Shown one piece after another: positions 16,332 to 26,491 of a stretch of DNA of 57,570 bases. This DNA is from Actinomycetes bacterium. GTDB taxonomy: Bacteria > Actinomycetota > Actinomycetes > Mycobacteriales > Mycobacteriaceae. The notes beneath the pieces were generated by a model that ran no database searches, had not been told where the DNA came from, and worked only from the letters and a program-made list of their open reading frames with translations. The stretch is from contig JAHZJB010000097.1 in the NCBI GenBank assembly GCA_022601135.1, positions 1-57,570 of the forward strand, read 5' to 3'. The position numbers were made by a program, and so were the translations under genes. Positions within the stretch are counted from its first letter, which is position 1. Every line of letters begins with the position of its first letter.

Positions 16332-17483
16332 GGTGCGGTAGATCTGCACCGTCTGCTCCGCGATATTCGCCCAGGAGAACTCGGCGATACAACGCTGGCG
16401 GCCTGCCGCCCCGAACTGGCTGGCTTTGTCCAGGTCGGCGACGAGGGAGTTGACGGCATAGGCGAGTTCTCGTTCGAAAGATGCCGTATCGAGCGGGTCG
16501 TAATGGACGAGTAGACCCGTCTGCTGGTCGGCCACCACCTCGGGGATTCCACCGACGTCGGAGGCCACCACCGCCGTCCCGCAGGCCATTGCCTCGAGGT
16601 TGACGATGCCCAGCGGTTCATACACCGACGGACACACGAAAGTTGTTGCTGACGAAAGAATTTCGCGAATCTTCGCGGCTGAAAGCATATCGTGTACCCA
16701 GAACACCCCGCGGCGTGCAGTGGAGAGCTCCAGCACTGCGGACGTCACCTCGGCGGCGATTTCCGGGGTGTCCGGAGCGCCTGCACACAACACCAGCTGG
16801 ACCTCGGGCGCGAAGTGGTGAGCCGCGGCCAGCAGGTGCGACACCCCCTTCTGTCGGGTGATCCTGCCGACGAACGCGACGATCGGGCGGGAGCGGTCCA
16901 CGCCGAGTTCCTCGAGGACGCTTTCACCTGTTGCCGACCCGGCCGGATGCCAGGCGTCGGTGTCGATGCCGTTGCGCACGACGTGCACGCGGCCGGGATC
17001 CAGCGACGGATAGGCGCGTAGCACGTCGTCCCGCATTCCGGAGCTCACGGCGATGACGGCGTCGGCGGCCTCGACGGCCGTTCTCTCCACCCAGGACGAT
17101 ATTCGGTAGCCGCCGCCGAGCTGCTCTGCCTTCCACGGTCGCATGGGTTCCAGCGAATGCGCGGTGAGTACGTGGGGCACTTCGTACAGCAGGGCGGCAA
17201 GGTGACCAGCCATTCCGGCGTACCACGTGTGCGAGTGCACGATCGTGGCGCCGGCGGCGGAGTTGACCATGTTGAGGTCGGCGGACAGCGTGGACAGTGC
17301 GGGGTTGGCGCCCTGTAGCGCAGGGTCGGGTTGGGCGACCGCGGCGCCCGGCCGCAGTGCGCCCATGCAGTGCACGTCAACCTCGCAGAGGTTTCGCAAC
17401 TGTGCGACAAGCTCGGTGACGTGAACACCTGCGCCACCGTAGACCTCGGGTGGATACTCCCGCGTCATCATCGCCACCCGCAT
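16320..17483 (-). CDS. glgA: Glycogen synthase family glycosyltransferase GlgA (GlgM)
   Basis: GT4-type transferase of 387 residues using ADP-glucose. In mycobacteria this enzyme is now known chiefly to make alpha-maltose-1-phosphate (GlgM), the donor for GlgE-dependent glucan synthesis. The N-terminal domain opens MRVAMMTREYPPEVYGGAGVHV; the C-terminal domain has VGRITRQKG and the donor-binding PSVYEPLGIVNLEAMACGTAVV. Start ATG 17483 gives the same length as Rv1212c; the long upstream frame is antisense to glgC. A -10-like TACCGT at 17490-17495 lies 6 nt before the ATG. Divergent from glgC, which makes its substrate. Confidence 0.95.
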   Translation of the reverse strand: MRVAMMTREYPPEVYGGAGVHVTELVAQLRNLCEVDVHCMGALRPGAAVAQPDPALQGANPALSTLSADLNMVNSAAGATIVHSHTWYAGMAGHLAALLYEVPHVLTAHSLEPMRPWKAEQLGGGYRISSWVERTAVEAADAVIAVSSGMRDDVLRAYPSLDPGRVHVVRNGIDTDAWHPAGSATGESVLEELGVDRSRPIVAFVGRITRQKGVSHLLAAAHHFAPEVQLVLCAGAPDTPEIAAEVTSAVLELSTARRGVFWVHDMLSAAKIREILSSATTFVCPSVYEPLGIVNLEAMACGTAVVASDVGGIPEVVADQQTGLLVHYDPLDTASFERELAYAVNSLVADLDKASQFGAAGRQRCIAEFSWANIAEQTVQIYRTVAG

Positions 17484-17627
17484 GATGTGACGGTATCCAA
17501 GATCGCCCACCCGTTGCGCCGCATCACCGATTGTCTTGGCTGGCAGGTCCATGTTTTCCCGGCTGCGGTCGGGCCGTCGACAGGCTGTGCGGCCGGCGAT
17601 GCCTAGCCGCGGTCCCCGGCGGGCCGA

Positions 17628-17639
17628 TAGGTTTGCAGG
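17628..17639 (+). promoter_or_regulatory. Leaderless -10 element of glgC
   Basis: TAGGTT (17628-17633) is followed by 6 nt and the ATG at 17640. The intervening bases TGCAGG give at most a very close, weak ribosome binding site. Confidence 0.45.
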
Positions 17640-18854
17640 ATGAGGGAAGCGCCACGCGTGCTGGGCATCGTCCTGGCCGGCGGAGAGGGCAAACGGCTGT
17701 ACCCGCTCACCGCGGACCGTGCCAAGCCCGCGGTTCCCTTCGGCGGCGCCTACCGGCTCATCGATTTCGTACTCTCGAATCTCGTCAACGCCCGATTTCT
17801 GCGGATCTGTGTTCTCACCCAGTACAAATCGCATTCGCTGGATCGCCACATTTCTCAGAACTGGCGATTGTCGGGGCTGGCCGGCGAGTACATCACTCCG
17901 GTTCCGGCTCAACAGCGGCTCGGGCCGCGCTGGTACACCGGTTCGGCGGATGCCATCTACCAGTCGATGAACCTGATCTACGACGAGGACCCCGACTTCA
18001 TCGTGATCTTCGGCGCCGACCACGTGTACCGAATGGACCCCGAGCAGATGGTCCAGCAGCACATCGACAGTGGCGCCGGGGCGACAGTAGCCGGTATCCG
18101 GGTGCCCCGCGCGGAAGCCACGGCATTCGGCTGCATCGAAGCCGACGAGTCGGGCAGGATCCGCGCGTTCGTGGAAAAACCAGCGGAGCCGCCCTCGGTG
18201 CCCGACGATCCCGAGCAGACCTTCGTGTCGATGGGCAACTACGTCTTCACGACGAATGTGCTGATCGACGCCATCCGCGCGGATGCCGACGCCGACGAGT
18301 CCGACCACGACATGGGCGGTGACATCATTCCGCGTCTGGTGTCCGAGGGGACGGCCTCGGTCTACGACTTCTGCGACAACGAAGTGCCCGGCGCCACCGA
18401 ACGCGACCACGGTTATTGGCGCGACGTAGGGACGCTGGACGCGTTCTACGACGCGCACATGGATCTGGTCTCCGTGCATCCGGTGTTCAACCTGTACAAC
18501 ACGCGCTGGCCGATCCGCGGCAGTTCAGAGAACCTGGCGCCGGCCAAGTTCGTCAACGGCGGATCAGCCCAGGAGTCGGTGGTCGGTGCGGGCAGCATCA
18601 TTTCGGCTGCATCGGTGCGTAACTCCGTGCTGTCGTTGAATGTGGTCGTTGATGACGGCGCGATGGTCGAGGGCAGCGTAATCATGCCCGGCGCCCGGGT
18701 CGGGCGGGGTGCGGTGGTTCGCCGCGCGATCCTGGACAAGAACGTCGTCGTGGGTCCGGGCGAAATGGTCGGAGTGGACCTGGACAAGGACCGCGAACGG
18801 TTCTCGATCAGCGCCGGCGGTGTGGTCGCGGTCGGTAAGGGCATCTGGATCTAA
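17640..18854 (+). CDS. glgC: Glucose-1-phosphate adenylyltransferase
   Basis: Makes ADP-glucose from ATP and glucose-1-phosphate, feeding GlgA next door. 404 residues: nucleotidyltransferase signature [25 protein letters not shown], substrate region [20 protein letters not shown] with the catalytic Asp, FVEKP glucose-phosphate lysine site, and a C-terminal left-handed beta-helix ([20 protein letters not shown]). The start at ATG 17640 fits the family N-terminus. Orthologue of Rv1213. Confidence 0.97.
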   Translation: MREAPRVLGIVLAGGEGKRLYPLTADRAKPAVPFGGAYRLIDFVLSNLVNARFLRICVLTQYKSHSLDRHISQNWRLSGLAGEYITPVPAQQRLGPRWYTGSADAIYQSMNLIYDEDPDFIVIFGADHVYRMDPEQMVQQHIDSGAGATVAGIRVPRAEATAFGCIEADESGRIRAFVEKPAEPPSVPDDPEQTFVSMGNYVFTTNVLIDAIRADADADESDHDMGGDIIPRLVSEGTASVYDFCDNEVPGATERDHGYWRDVGTLDAFYDAHMDLVSVHPVFNLYNTRWPIRGSSENLAPAKFVNGGSAQESVVGAGSIISAASVRNSVLSLNVVVDDGAMVEGSVIMPGARVGRGAVVRRAILDKNVVVGPGEMVGVDLDKDRERFSISAGGVVAVGKGIWI

Positions 18855-18865
18855 CGCGGGTGTCA

Positions 18866-18889
18866 GCCCGGGCGAACGCCGAACCGGGC
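18866..18889. terminator. Possible terminator hairpin between glgC and the O-methyltransferase gene
   Basis: GCCCGG (18866-18871) and CCGGGC (18884-18889) can pair across a 12-nt loop in the gap between the two convergent genes. There is no U-tract. Confidence 0.3.
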
Positions 18890-18949
18890 GCTCGGGGTGC
18901 GACTACGCCGCAATCGGCGACCGTGCAGCCGGGTTCGGTGCGCAGCAGG

Positions 18950-19630
18950 TCAGTCGCGCGCGGCAGCGAGCAGTCCGTCGCCCAGCGGAATCAGAACCGG
19001 AGTCAGCCGCTCGTCCTCGGCGATCAGTCGTGCCGCCTCACGCACCGCGCTGACGTCGCTGTCCTTGGCGGCCGCATCGCCGGCTCGCCCGCCCAGCGCG
19101 GCGCGATGCACGACGATTGCGCCGCCCTGTCGAAGGAGGCGCACCCCCTCGACGACGAATTGTGGCTGGTCGGCGGGATCGGCATCGATGAACACCAGGT
19201 CGTAGGACTCATCGGCAAGCCGGGTGAGCACTTCCTGGGCGCGTCCGCTGATCAGCCTGGTACGTCCCGGTCCGATGCCGGCCTCGGCGAATGCCTGCTT
19301 GGCGATGAGCTGGTGCTCGGGCTCGACGTCGATCGTCGTCAGCACTCCGTCCTCACGCATACCCGACAACAGCCACAGGCCGCTGACTCCGGCGCCTGTG
19401 CCGACTTCGACCACAGCTTTTGCGCCGGTCAGCTTGGCGAGCACGCACAGCAACGCGCCGACGGCCGGGGTGACCGCGCTCACGCCGATGTCTACCGCGC
19501 GCTCCCTGGCCGCGCCGACGATGGCGTCCTCGGAGATCGAATTTTCGGCGTGGGCGACGATCGCCTCGGCCTGTTGTGCCCTCGTCCCGCAATCGCCTGA
19601 GCCGGCTTCGGGCTCTTCGGTGCTGGCCAT
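18950..19630 (-). CDS. SAM-dependent O-methyltransferase (Rv1220c-like)
   Basis: 226-residue class I methyltransferase of the catechol/caffeoyl-CoA O-methyltransferase type. The SAM-binding glycine loop is [16 protein letters not shown], the acidic ribose-binding region is [10 protein letters not shown], and the FIDADP and HRAALGG segments provide metal and catalytic residues. The substrate is unknown. I use ATG 19630, since the 15 codons above it resemble no relative. It stands divergent from sigE; the promoter region between them is about 180 bp. Confidence 0.92.
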   Translation of the reverse strand: MASTEEPEAGSGDCGTRAQQAEAIVAHAENSISEDAIVGAARERAVDIGVSAVTPAVGALLCVLAKLTGAKAVVEVGTGAGVSGLWLLSGMREDGVLTTIDVEPEHQLIAKQAFAEAGIGPGRTRLISGRAQEVLTRLADESYDLVFIDADPADQPQFVVEGVRLLRQGGAIVVHRAALGGRAGDAAAKDSDVSAVREAARLIAEDERLTPVLIPLGDGLLAAARD

Positions 19631-19668
19631 GCACCGCAGCGTAGAGCGAAGGACGCCCTGCGGGTGCC

Positions 19669-19697
19669 GCGACACGCCCGCCGCCAGCTTCGATAAT
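19669..19697 (+). promoter_or_regulatory. Candidate SigA-type promoter of sigE
   Basis: GCGACA (19669-19674) and GATAAT (19692-19697) are spaced by 17 nt. The -10 is one base from TATAAT; the -35 keeps four of six consensus bases. Confidence 0.45.
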
Positions 19698-19753
19698 CAG
19701 TGCCCGGTGACCATCGTTTCCGCTGGTCGAGAACGGGGTATCAATCTTTCTCA

Positions 19754-19779
19754 GGAAACGTTCAGTTTGCTCATATGTC
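19754..19779 (+). promoter_or_regulatory. Candidate ECF-type promoter of sigE
   Basis: GGAAAC (19754-19759), 17 nt, GTC (19777-19779) resembles the SigH/SigE consensus with two changes. Stress-inducible ECF promoters upstream of sigE are established in M. tuberculosis; the assignment here is by pattern only. Confidence 0.35.
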
Positions 19780-19809
19780 GGGCACACCAGCGCGGGAGAC
19801 GGTGAACGC

Positions 19810-20661
19810 ATGAGAGACGGCGCGATCAGCGCGCGCAGCGATGTTCTCGGTGCCATAGACGGCCTGGGGAAGAAATTCACACCGCGCCGTGTTCCGGATA
19901 GCAACCCATTATCTACCGACGGCAACCAACTTCAGCAACCGGAGGATTTGACGATTACCACCGATACGGTCGGCTCACCGCGCCCCGCGGCAGCATCTGT
20001 GACTCCAGTGTCTCCGGTATCTATGGCACATCTGGAGCAGTACACCGATGCCGAATGGGTGGAGCCGGCCGAGGAGTTGACCGGTACCGCAGTATTTGAC
20101 GCGACCGGCGACAAGGCGGCGATGCCGAGTTGGGACGACCTCGTCCGCCAGCACGCCGACCGGGTGTACCGCCTCGCTTACCGCTTGTCCGGCAGCCAAC
20201 ATGACGCCGAGGACCTCACTCAGGAAACGTTCATCCGGGTGTTCAGGTCGGTGCAGAACTACCAGCCCGGCACTTTCGAGGGCTGGCTGCACCGCATCAC
20301 GACCAACCTGTTCCTCGACATGGTCCGCCGTCGCGGCAGGATTCGCATGGAGGCTCTGCCCGAGGACTACGACCGTGTTCCGGCAGATGAACCGAATCCC
20401 GAGCAGATTTACCACGATTCTCGGCTTGGGCCCGATCTTCAGGCCGCGCTCGATTCGCTCCCGCCGGAGTTCCGCGCCGCTGTGGTGCTCTGCGATATCG
20501 AAGGTCTGTCCTACGAGGAGATCGGTGCGACCCTCGGAATCAAACTGGGCACCGTGCGCAGCCGCATCCACCGCGGCCGGCAGGCGCTACGTGATCACCT
20601 GGCACGCCATTCTGATCGCGATTCGGCGGAAGGTTTTCTCGACACGGCCAAATCGGCCTGA
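19810..20661 (+). CDS. sigE: ECF RNA polymerase sigma factor SigE
   Basis: Extracytoplasmic-function sigma factor controlling the envelope and surface stress response. Region 2 spans [20 protein letters not shown] through [12 protein letters not shown] and [17 protein letters not shown]; region 4 spans [23 protein letters not shown] and [19 protein letters not shown]. The first ~100 residues are a non-conserved, probably disordered extension, so shorter translation starts are likely, as in M. tuberculosis, where alternative starts are used. ATG 19810 gives 283 residues. The anti-sigma gene rseA follows 78 bp downstream. Confidence 0.95.
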   Translation: MRDGAISARSDVLGAIDGLGKKFTPRRVPDSNPLSTDGNQLQQPEDLTITTDTVGSPRPAAASVTPVSPVSMAHLEQYTDAEWVEPAEELTGTAVFDATGDKAAMPSWDDLVRQHADRVYRLAYRLSGSQHDAEDLTQETFIRVFRSVQNYQPGTFEGWLHRITTNLFLDMVRRRGRIRMEALPEDYDRVPADEPNPEQIYHDSRLGPDLQAALDSLPPEFRAAVVLCDIEGLSYEEIGATLGIKLGTVRSRIHRGRQALRDHLARHSDRDSAEGFLDTAKSA

Positions 20662-20739
20662 CGTTCCCGCGTTGCTGCCCGACGTGCCGCGCTACATTCG
20701 AATTAGGCCGACGTGCCACGAGCCGAGAGGAGCCGGGCG

Positions 20740-21135
20740 ATGGTCGATCCTGGACATGCGTTTCGCCGTGCGGTCTCCTGGTTTCCCTCGCAGTTTGCCT
20801 CGCAGAGTGACGCACCGGTCGGCCCGCGCCAGTTCGGTTCCACCGAACACCTGTCGACGGAGGCTATCGCGGCGTTCGCCGACGGTGAATTGGGCATGAC
20901 CGCACACCTGCGCGCAGCCCACCATCTCTCACTATGCCCCGATTGTGCTTTGGAGGTCGACGCCCAGCGTCAAGCCAGGTCAGCGTTGCGGGATTCCTGT
21001 CCGGTGGCGATGCCGACCTCCTTGCTGGGCCTGTTGTCCGAGATTCCACACCACACGCCGGACGAGGCTGCCGAGCCGGCTGACATGCCACGTATAGGCG
21101 ATAGCGTGCGACGCCCCCGTCGCAAGCGTCGGTAG
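20740..21135 (+). CDS. rseA: Anti-sigma factor RseA (zinc-associated)
   Basis: Binds and inhibits SigE until released by redox or envelope stress. In 131 residues the ZAS motif is HHLSLCPDC (His-x3-Cys-x2-Cys), preceded by the STEAIAAFADGELGMTAHLRAA helix that wraps the sigma factor. No transmembrane segment is present, so it is a cytoplasmic anti-sigma. I choose ATG 20740, which has AGAGGAG upstream; the GTG at 20713 lacks one. The C-terminus is basic (RRPRRKRR). Orthologue of Rv1222. Confidence 0.93.
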   Translation: MVDPGHAFRRAVSWFPSQFASQSDAPVGPRQFGSTEHLSTEAIAAFADGELGMTAHLRAAHHLSLCPDCALEVDAQRQARSALRDSCPVAMPTSLLGLLSEIPHHTPDEAAEPADMPRIGDSVRRPRRKRR

Positions 21136-21148
21136 GGTGGAAGCTTAG

Positions 21149-22717
<1,569 letters not shown>

Positions 22718-22720
22718 CCG

Positions 22721-23164
22721 ATGTTCGCCAACGTTGGTTGGGGCGAGATGTTGGTCCTGGTGGTCGCCGGACTGGTGATCCTCGGACCGGAGCGGCTGCC
22801 CGGGGCGATCCGGTGGACGTCGCGAGCGCTGCGCCAGGCCCGCGACTACCTCGGTGGCGCCACCAGTCAGCTGCGAGAGGACCTCGGCCCTGAGTTCGAC
22901 GATCTTCGGGAACCGCTGTCCGAGCTGCAGAAGTTCAGGGGTATGACTCCGCGTGCGGCGTTGACCAAGCACCTGCTCGACGGGGACGATTCGATATTTA
23001 CCGGGAAGTTCGACGCGGCGACCCGTGCACAGCCAGTGCCGCAGCCAACACCGGAAAAGCCTCAGTCCTCAGGTGGTCCGGCCGATGTTGCTAACGCCAC
23101 GCCCGATGCCGAGCAGGCCACGTCATCGATGACGTCGACGCCTTTCGACACCGACGCCACGTAG
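22721..23164 (+). CDS. tatB: Twin-arginine translocase subunit TatB
   Basis: Membrane component of the Tat pathway that receives folded substrates before handing them to the TatA pore. The single N-terminal helix with [20 protein letters not shown] is followed by [20 protein letters not shown], the FGP-like hinge and amphipathic helix of TatB. The C-terminal half is Pro/Ser/Thr rich and disordered. 147 residues; the ATG is 3 bp after the htrA stop, so it is in the same operon. Orthologue of Rv1224. Confidence 0.95.
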   Translation: MFANVGWGEMLVLVVAGLVILGPERLPGAIRWTSRALRQARDYLGGATSQLREDLGPEFDDLREPLSELQKFRGMTPRAALTKHLLDGDDSIFTGKFDAATRAQPVPQPTPEKPQSSGGPADVANATPDAEQATSSMTSTPFDTDAT

Positions 23165-23241
23165 CTGGTGCGCGTTGGCATCGAAACTCCTGTCTGGCAG
23201 CGGGAGCGCGGCGGGCGATCTGCTGGAACGCGGTTTCGACG

Positions 23242-24393
23242 CTAACGGCCCGCGGGATCCACCCCCAGTGACATGCCGGCCAGACCGCGCTTACGGCTCG
23301 ACAGAGTATCGGCAATGCCGTGCAGCGCCTTACCCGCCGCGGTGTCGGGAGCGGACAACACCAGCGGAACGCCGGAATCGCCGGCCGAGACCAGGGCGGG
23401 ATCGAGCGGCACCTGGCCCAGCAGAGGAACCTCGGCGCCGACGGCCCGGGACAGGCGCTCGGCGACGCGTTGACCGCCGCCCTCCCCGAAGATCTGCATG
23501 GTTGTTCCGTCGGGCAGCACCAGTCCGGACATGTTCTCCACCACGCCGACGATGCGCTGACGGGTCTGCAGCGCGATCGCTCCGGCGCGCTCGGCGACTT
23601 CGGCGGCGGCCAACTGCGGCGTGGTGACGACCAGAATCTCCGCGCCGGGAATCAGTTGGGAGACCGAGATCGCGATGTCCCCGGTGCCCGGTGGCAAGTC
23701 CAGCAGGAGCACGTCCAGGTCGCCCCAGTAGACGTCGGCGAGGAACTGCTGAAGTGCCCGGTGCAGCATCGGCCCGCGCCACACCACCGGCGTGTTGCCC
23801 TGGGTGAACATCGCGATGGAGATCACCCGAACGTCATGCGCGACCGGCGGCAGGATCATCGAGTCAACCTGGGTAGGCCGGTCGTTAGTCCCCATCATCC
23901 TGGGCACGGAGTGGCCGTAAATGTCGGCGTCGAGAAGACCCACCGAGAGCCCGCGGGCCGCCAGCGCAGCCGCCAGGTTCACCGTGACGCTGGACTTGCC
24001 GACACCCCCCTTCCCCGACGCGACGGCGTACACGCGGGTGGTTGAGCCGGGTTGGGCAAAAGGGATCACCGGCTCCCGAGAATCGCCGCGTAGCAGTTTG
24101 CGCAGTTCAGCACGCTGCTCGTCGTTCATGACATCGAGTGTGACCTTCACCGCCCCGGTGCCGGGCACGTCGCTGACCGCTCGGGTCACGCTGTCGGAGA
24201 TCTCGGTTTTCTTCGGGCAGGCGGCGATGGTCAGATACAGCTCGACATGCACCGATCCGGGCTGGCCGTCGTATCCGACAGTGACGTCCTTGACCATTCC
24301 CACGTCGGTGATCGGGCGCCGTAGTTCGGGGTCGATCACTTTGGCCAGGGCCGCGCGGACCGAGGACTGGAGGTTATCCGGAGTTGAGGGCAT
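23242..24393 (-). CDS. mrp: Mrp/NBP35-type iron-sulphur carrier ATPase
   Basis: P-loop ATPase of the Mrp/ApbC family used to carry or insert Fe-S clusters. N-terminal MIP18 (DUF59) domain with VIDPELRRPITDVGMV and ACPKK, then the deviant Walker A GKGGVGKSSVTVNLAAA near residue 126, a LLDADIYGHS switch and DLPPGTGD. It lacks the CxxC of some ApbC relatives. 383 residues from ATG 24393; a TTG one codon earlier is ignored. Orthologue of Rv1229c. Confidence 0.95.
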   Translation of the reverse strand: MPSTPDNLQSSVRAALAKVIDPELRRPITDVGMVKDVTVGYDGQPGSVHVELYLTIAACPKKTEISDSVTRAVSDVPGTGAVKVTLDVMNDEQRAELRKLLRGDSREPVIPFAQPGSTTRVYAVASGKGGVGKSSVTVNLAAALAARGLSVGLLDADIYGHSVPRMMGTNDRPTQVDSMILPPVAHDVRVISIAMFTQGNTPVVWRGPMLHRALQQFLADVYWGDLDVLLLDLPPGTGDIAISVSQLIPGAEILVVTTPQLAAAEVAERAGAIALQTRQRIVGVVENMSGLVLPDGTTMQIFGEGGGQRVAERLSRAVGAEVPLLGQVPLDPALVSAGDSGVPLVLSAPDTAAGKALHGIADTLSSRKRGLAGMSLGVDPAGR

Positions 24394-24450
24394 CAATTGG
24401 GAGTGTAGGCCGCAGACCGGCGACGCCCCGAAGCCGGGCGACCGCCGTGC

Positions 24451-25860
24451 TCAGGCCGCCGGGCCGGGCGGTGGTCCAAGTGCGGGCGGTAGCGGGCCCG
24501 GTGGTGGCGCCCCCGGTGGGGGCGGTGCCGCGGGCGGTCCGGGCGGGAGCAGCGGTTGAGCTACCGGTGCCGCGGGCGGTCCGGGCGGCAGCAGCGGTTG
24601 AGCCACCGGTGCCGCGGGCGGTCCGGGCGGGAACGCGGGCGGCGGGAACCCGGGCGGTGCCGGCGGCACCGTGTCCTGAATGCAGAACACCGCACACTCC
24701 GGCTGAGCTGGTTGCATCCACGGAGGCAGCCACTCGGGCTGCGGCTGGGTCGCCGGCTGGGGTGAGACTTGCAACCCGCCCGCAGGCCCGGGGAGGGGGC
24801 CGAGCGACTGACCAGGCACGAATCCGGGAACGTTGGTCGAGATCTGGCTGGCAGCATCCGTGCGTCCCATGAGGGGTATCAACGACAGCGGATCGCTGGG
24901 GGGTAGGCCGGTGGCGTTCAGTGGCAATCCGGGGCCGAGACCCTGCTGAATGCGGTCCAGGTGGCTGTCAATGGTGGCGAGGGTGCTGCCGCTGGTCCCG
25001 CTGCTGCCGAGCGACGGAACGGAGCCATTGATCGGCGGCAGGTCGACGGGGACGACCCCCGTCGCGTAGGACGCTGCCCAGCTCAGCACGTTTCGCGCGT
25101 AAGCCATCGAGTTGTTGTATCGAAGGATCGCGGCCATGACGTCCGCCTGATTGCGCAGGTTGAGTCCACCGCTGCACAGGTAGCGGGCCGCGGCCAGCGA
25201 TGCGTCGAAGATGTTCTGGACGTCGGCCTTGCCATCGTTGTCGCCGTCGGATGCGTACCGCGACCACGTGCCGGGCAGGAACTGCATTGGACCCAGCGCC
25301 CTGGCATAGGTCACGCGGTCGGCGCTGCGGCTCTGCACGATGATTTCGTTTCCGGGCAGTGTGCCGTCCAGGGCGGGGCCGTAGATCGGTTTCACGGCCG
25401 TGCCACGCGAATCTGTTGCGCCGCCGTAGGCGTGCATGGACTCGATTCGGCCGATTCCGGCCAGCAGGTTCCAGCTGACCCCGCAACCGGGGAAAGCGGT
25501 CGTCATCATGGCTTCGGCGTTTCGGTAGGCCGCCAACGCCATTGACGGAATACGCAGCGCCCCAGGCGCATTTACTACCGCCGAGGGTGGTGGCGAGGAT
25601 GAGCTGCCGCCGACCGTATTGAACGGTGTCGGTGTCTTGGCGATGGCCACCACCGAGGCGCCGGAAGCCTCACCCGGGGATCGCTCGACAGTGGCCAGAG
25701 GCAGGACCGCGGAATCGCGGGTGGGTGCGTTGGTCGTCGGTGCGGACGCCCCCACTGCGCCCGCCAACACGAGTGGTGTCAGCACCGCGGCCACCCCGAA
25801 AGCCGGCCTACGGGCGACTCGGCCGGCTGCCCGGAGGGCCGATCCTCCGCTAATGTGCAC
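24451..25860 (-). CDS. Lytic transglycosylase-like secreted protein (Rv1230c-like)
   Basis: 469 residues from GTG 25860. An N-terminal hydrophobic signal/anchor (VAAVLTPLVLAGAVGA) targets it outside the membrane. The central domain resembles MltB-type murein transglycosylases: LLAGIGRIESMHAYGG carries the likely catalytic Glu, and ALGPMQFLPGTWSRYASDGDNDGKAD is the SLT-like GPMQF region. The tail is Pro/Ala rich with 14-residue repeats PPGPPAAPVAQPLL, which could reach through or bind the wall. Two Cys in the tail (ECAVFC) may pair. It lies 57 bp upstream of mrp on the same strand. Confidence 0.88.
   Translation of the reverse strand: MHISGGSALRAAGRVARRPAFGVAAVLTPLVLAGAVGASAPTTNAPTRDSAVLPLATVERSPGEASGASVVAIAKTPTPFNTVGGSSSSPPPSAVVNAPGALRIPSMALAAYRNAEAMMTTAFPGCGVSWNLLAGIGRIESMHAYGGATDSRGTAVKPIYGPALDGTLPGNEIIVQSRSADRVTYARALGPMQFLPGTWSRYASDGDNDGKADVQNIFDASLAAARYLCSGGLNLRNQADVMAAILRYNNSMAYARNVLSWAASYATGVVPVDLPPINGSVPSLGSSGTSGSTLATIDSHLDRIQQGLGPGLPLNATGLPPSDPLSLIPLMGRTDAASQISTNVPGFVPGQSLGPLPGPAGGLQVSPQPATQPQPEWLPPWMQPAQPECAVFCIQDTVPPAPPGFPPPAFPPGPPAAPVAQPLLPPGPPAAPVAQPLLPPGPPAAPPPPGAPPPGPLPPALGPPPGPAA
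24524..24649. repeat. Three 42-bp direct repeats in the 3' end of the transglycosylase-like gene
   Basis: Copies run 24524-24565, 24566-24607 and 24608-24649; the first two differ at two positions and the third diverges in its second half. Each codes for one 14-residue proline-rich unit, so copy number can change without a frameshift. Confidence 0.88.
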
Positions 25861-25975
25861 TCAAACCGCCCTAGCCGTGGTGATCACTTATGAACCACGC
25901 CACCATACCCACTAGGCAACGATGTCGTAACAGCAATCGCCACAGCTGGGTCAGGTGTTTTTCGCGGACCGCCGG

Positions 25976-26491
25976 TCAAGGCCGTGATGAGGGTGGTTGT
26001 TCAGGCCCGCCGGCGGGTCGGCGGAGCTCGGTGATCAGCTCGCGGATCTCCTCCAGCTCGCGGCGCAGGTAGTCGCGGGTCGCGACTTCGCCGACGGCCA
26101 GGCGCAGCGCCGCCAGTTCGCGAGCCAGATATTCGGTGTCGGCCTTGGTCTGTTCGGCACGCCTGCGGTCTTCTTCCAGGGAGACACGGTCCCGGTTCTC
26201 CTGCCGGTTCTGGGCGAGCAGGATCAGCGGCGCTGCGTAGGCGGCCTGGGTGGAGAACGCCAGGTTCAACAGGATGAATGGGTAGGGATCCCATTGCCAG
26301 GCGAAGGCGCCGATGTTGAGCAGTACCCACACCACCACCGCGACGGTCTGGATGGCCAGGTAGCGGCCGGTGCCGAGGAACCGCGCAATGCGTTCGCTGA
26401 CCCGGCCTACCGCTTCCACATCGACGCGGGGCGCGAGCGAACGGGAGACGCGTGGGGTGTCGAGGCGCTGCCGAGCCGCCGATTCGCTCAT
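25976..26491 (-). CDS. DUF1003 membrane protein (Rv1231c-like)
   Basis: 171 residues. Two transmembrane helices (YLAIQTVAVVVWVLLNIGAFAW and FILLNLAFSTQAAYAAPLILLA) are the DUF1003 hallmark, with the conserved WDPYPFILLN between them and AQNRQENRDR after them. A long charged helix, likely coiled coil, follows. The start overlaps the stop of the MgtE_N/CBS gene by four bases, so the two are coupled and the proteins may work together. Function unknown. Confidence 0.9.
   Translation of the reverse strand: MSESAARQRLDTPRVSRSLAPRVDVEAVGRVSERIARFLGTGRYLAIQTVAVVVWVLLNIGAFAWQWDPYPFILLNLAFSTQAAYAAPLILLAQNRQENRDRVSLEEDRRRAEQTKADTEYLARELAALRLAVGEVATRDYLRRELEEIRELITELRRPAGGPEQPPSSRP

Noticed and set aside
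17484..18479. Upstream part of the minus-strand frame that ends as glgA
   Set aside because: It is antisense to glgC. The family start of GlgA is the ATG at 17483, which gives the expected 387 residues.
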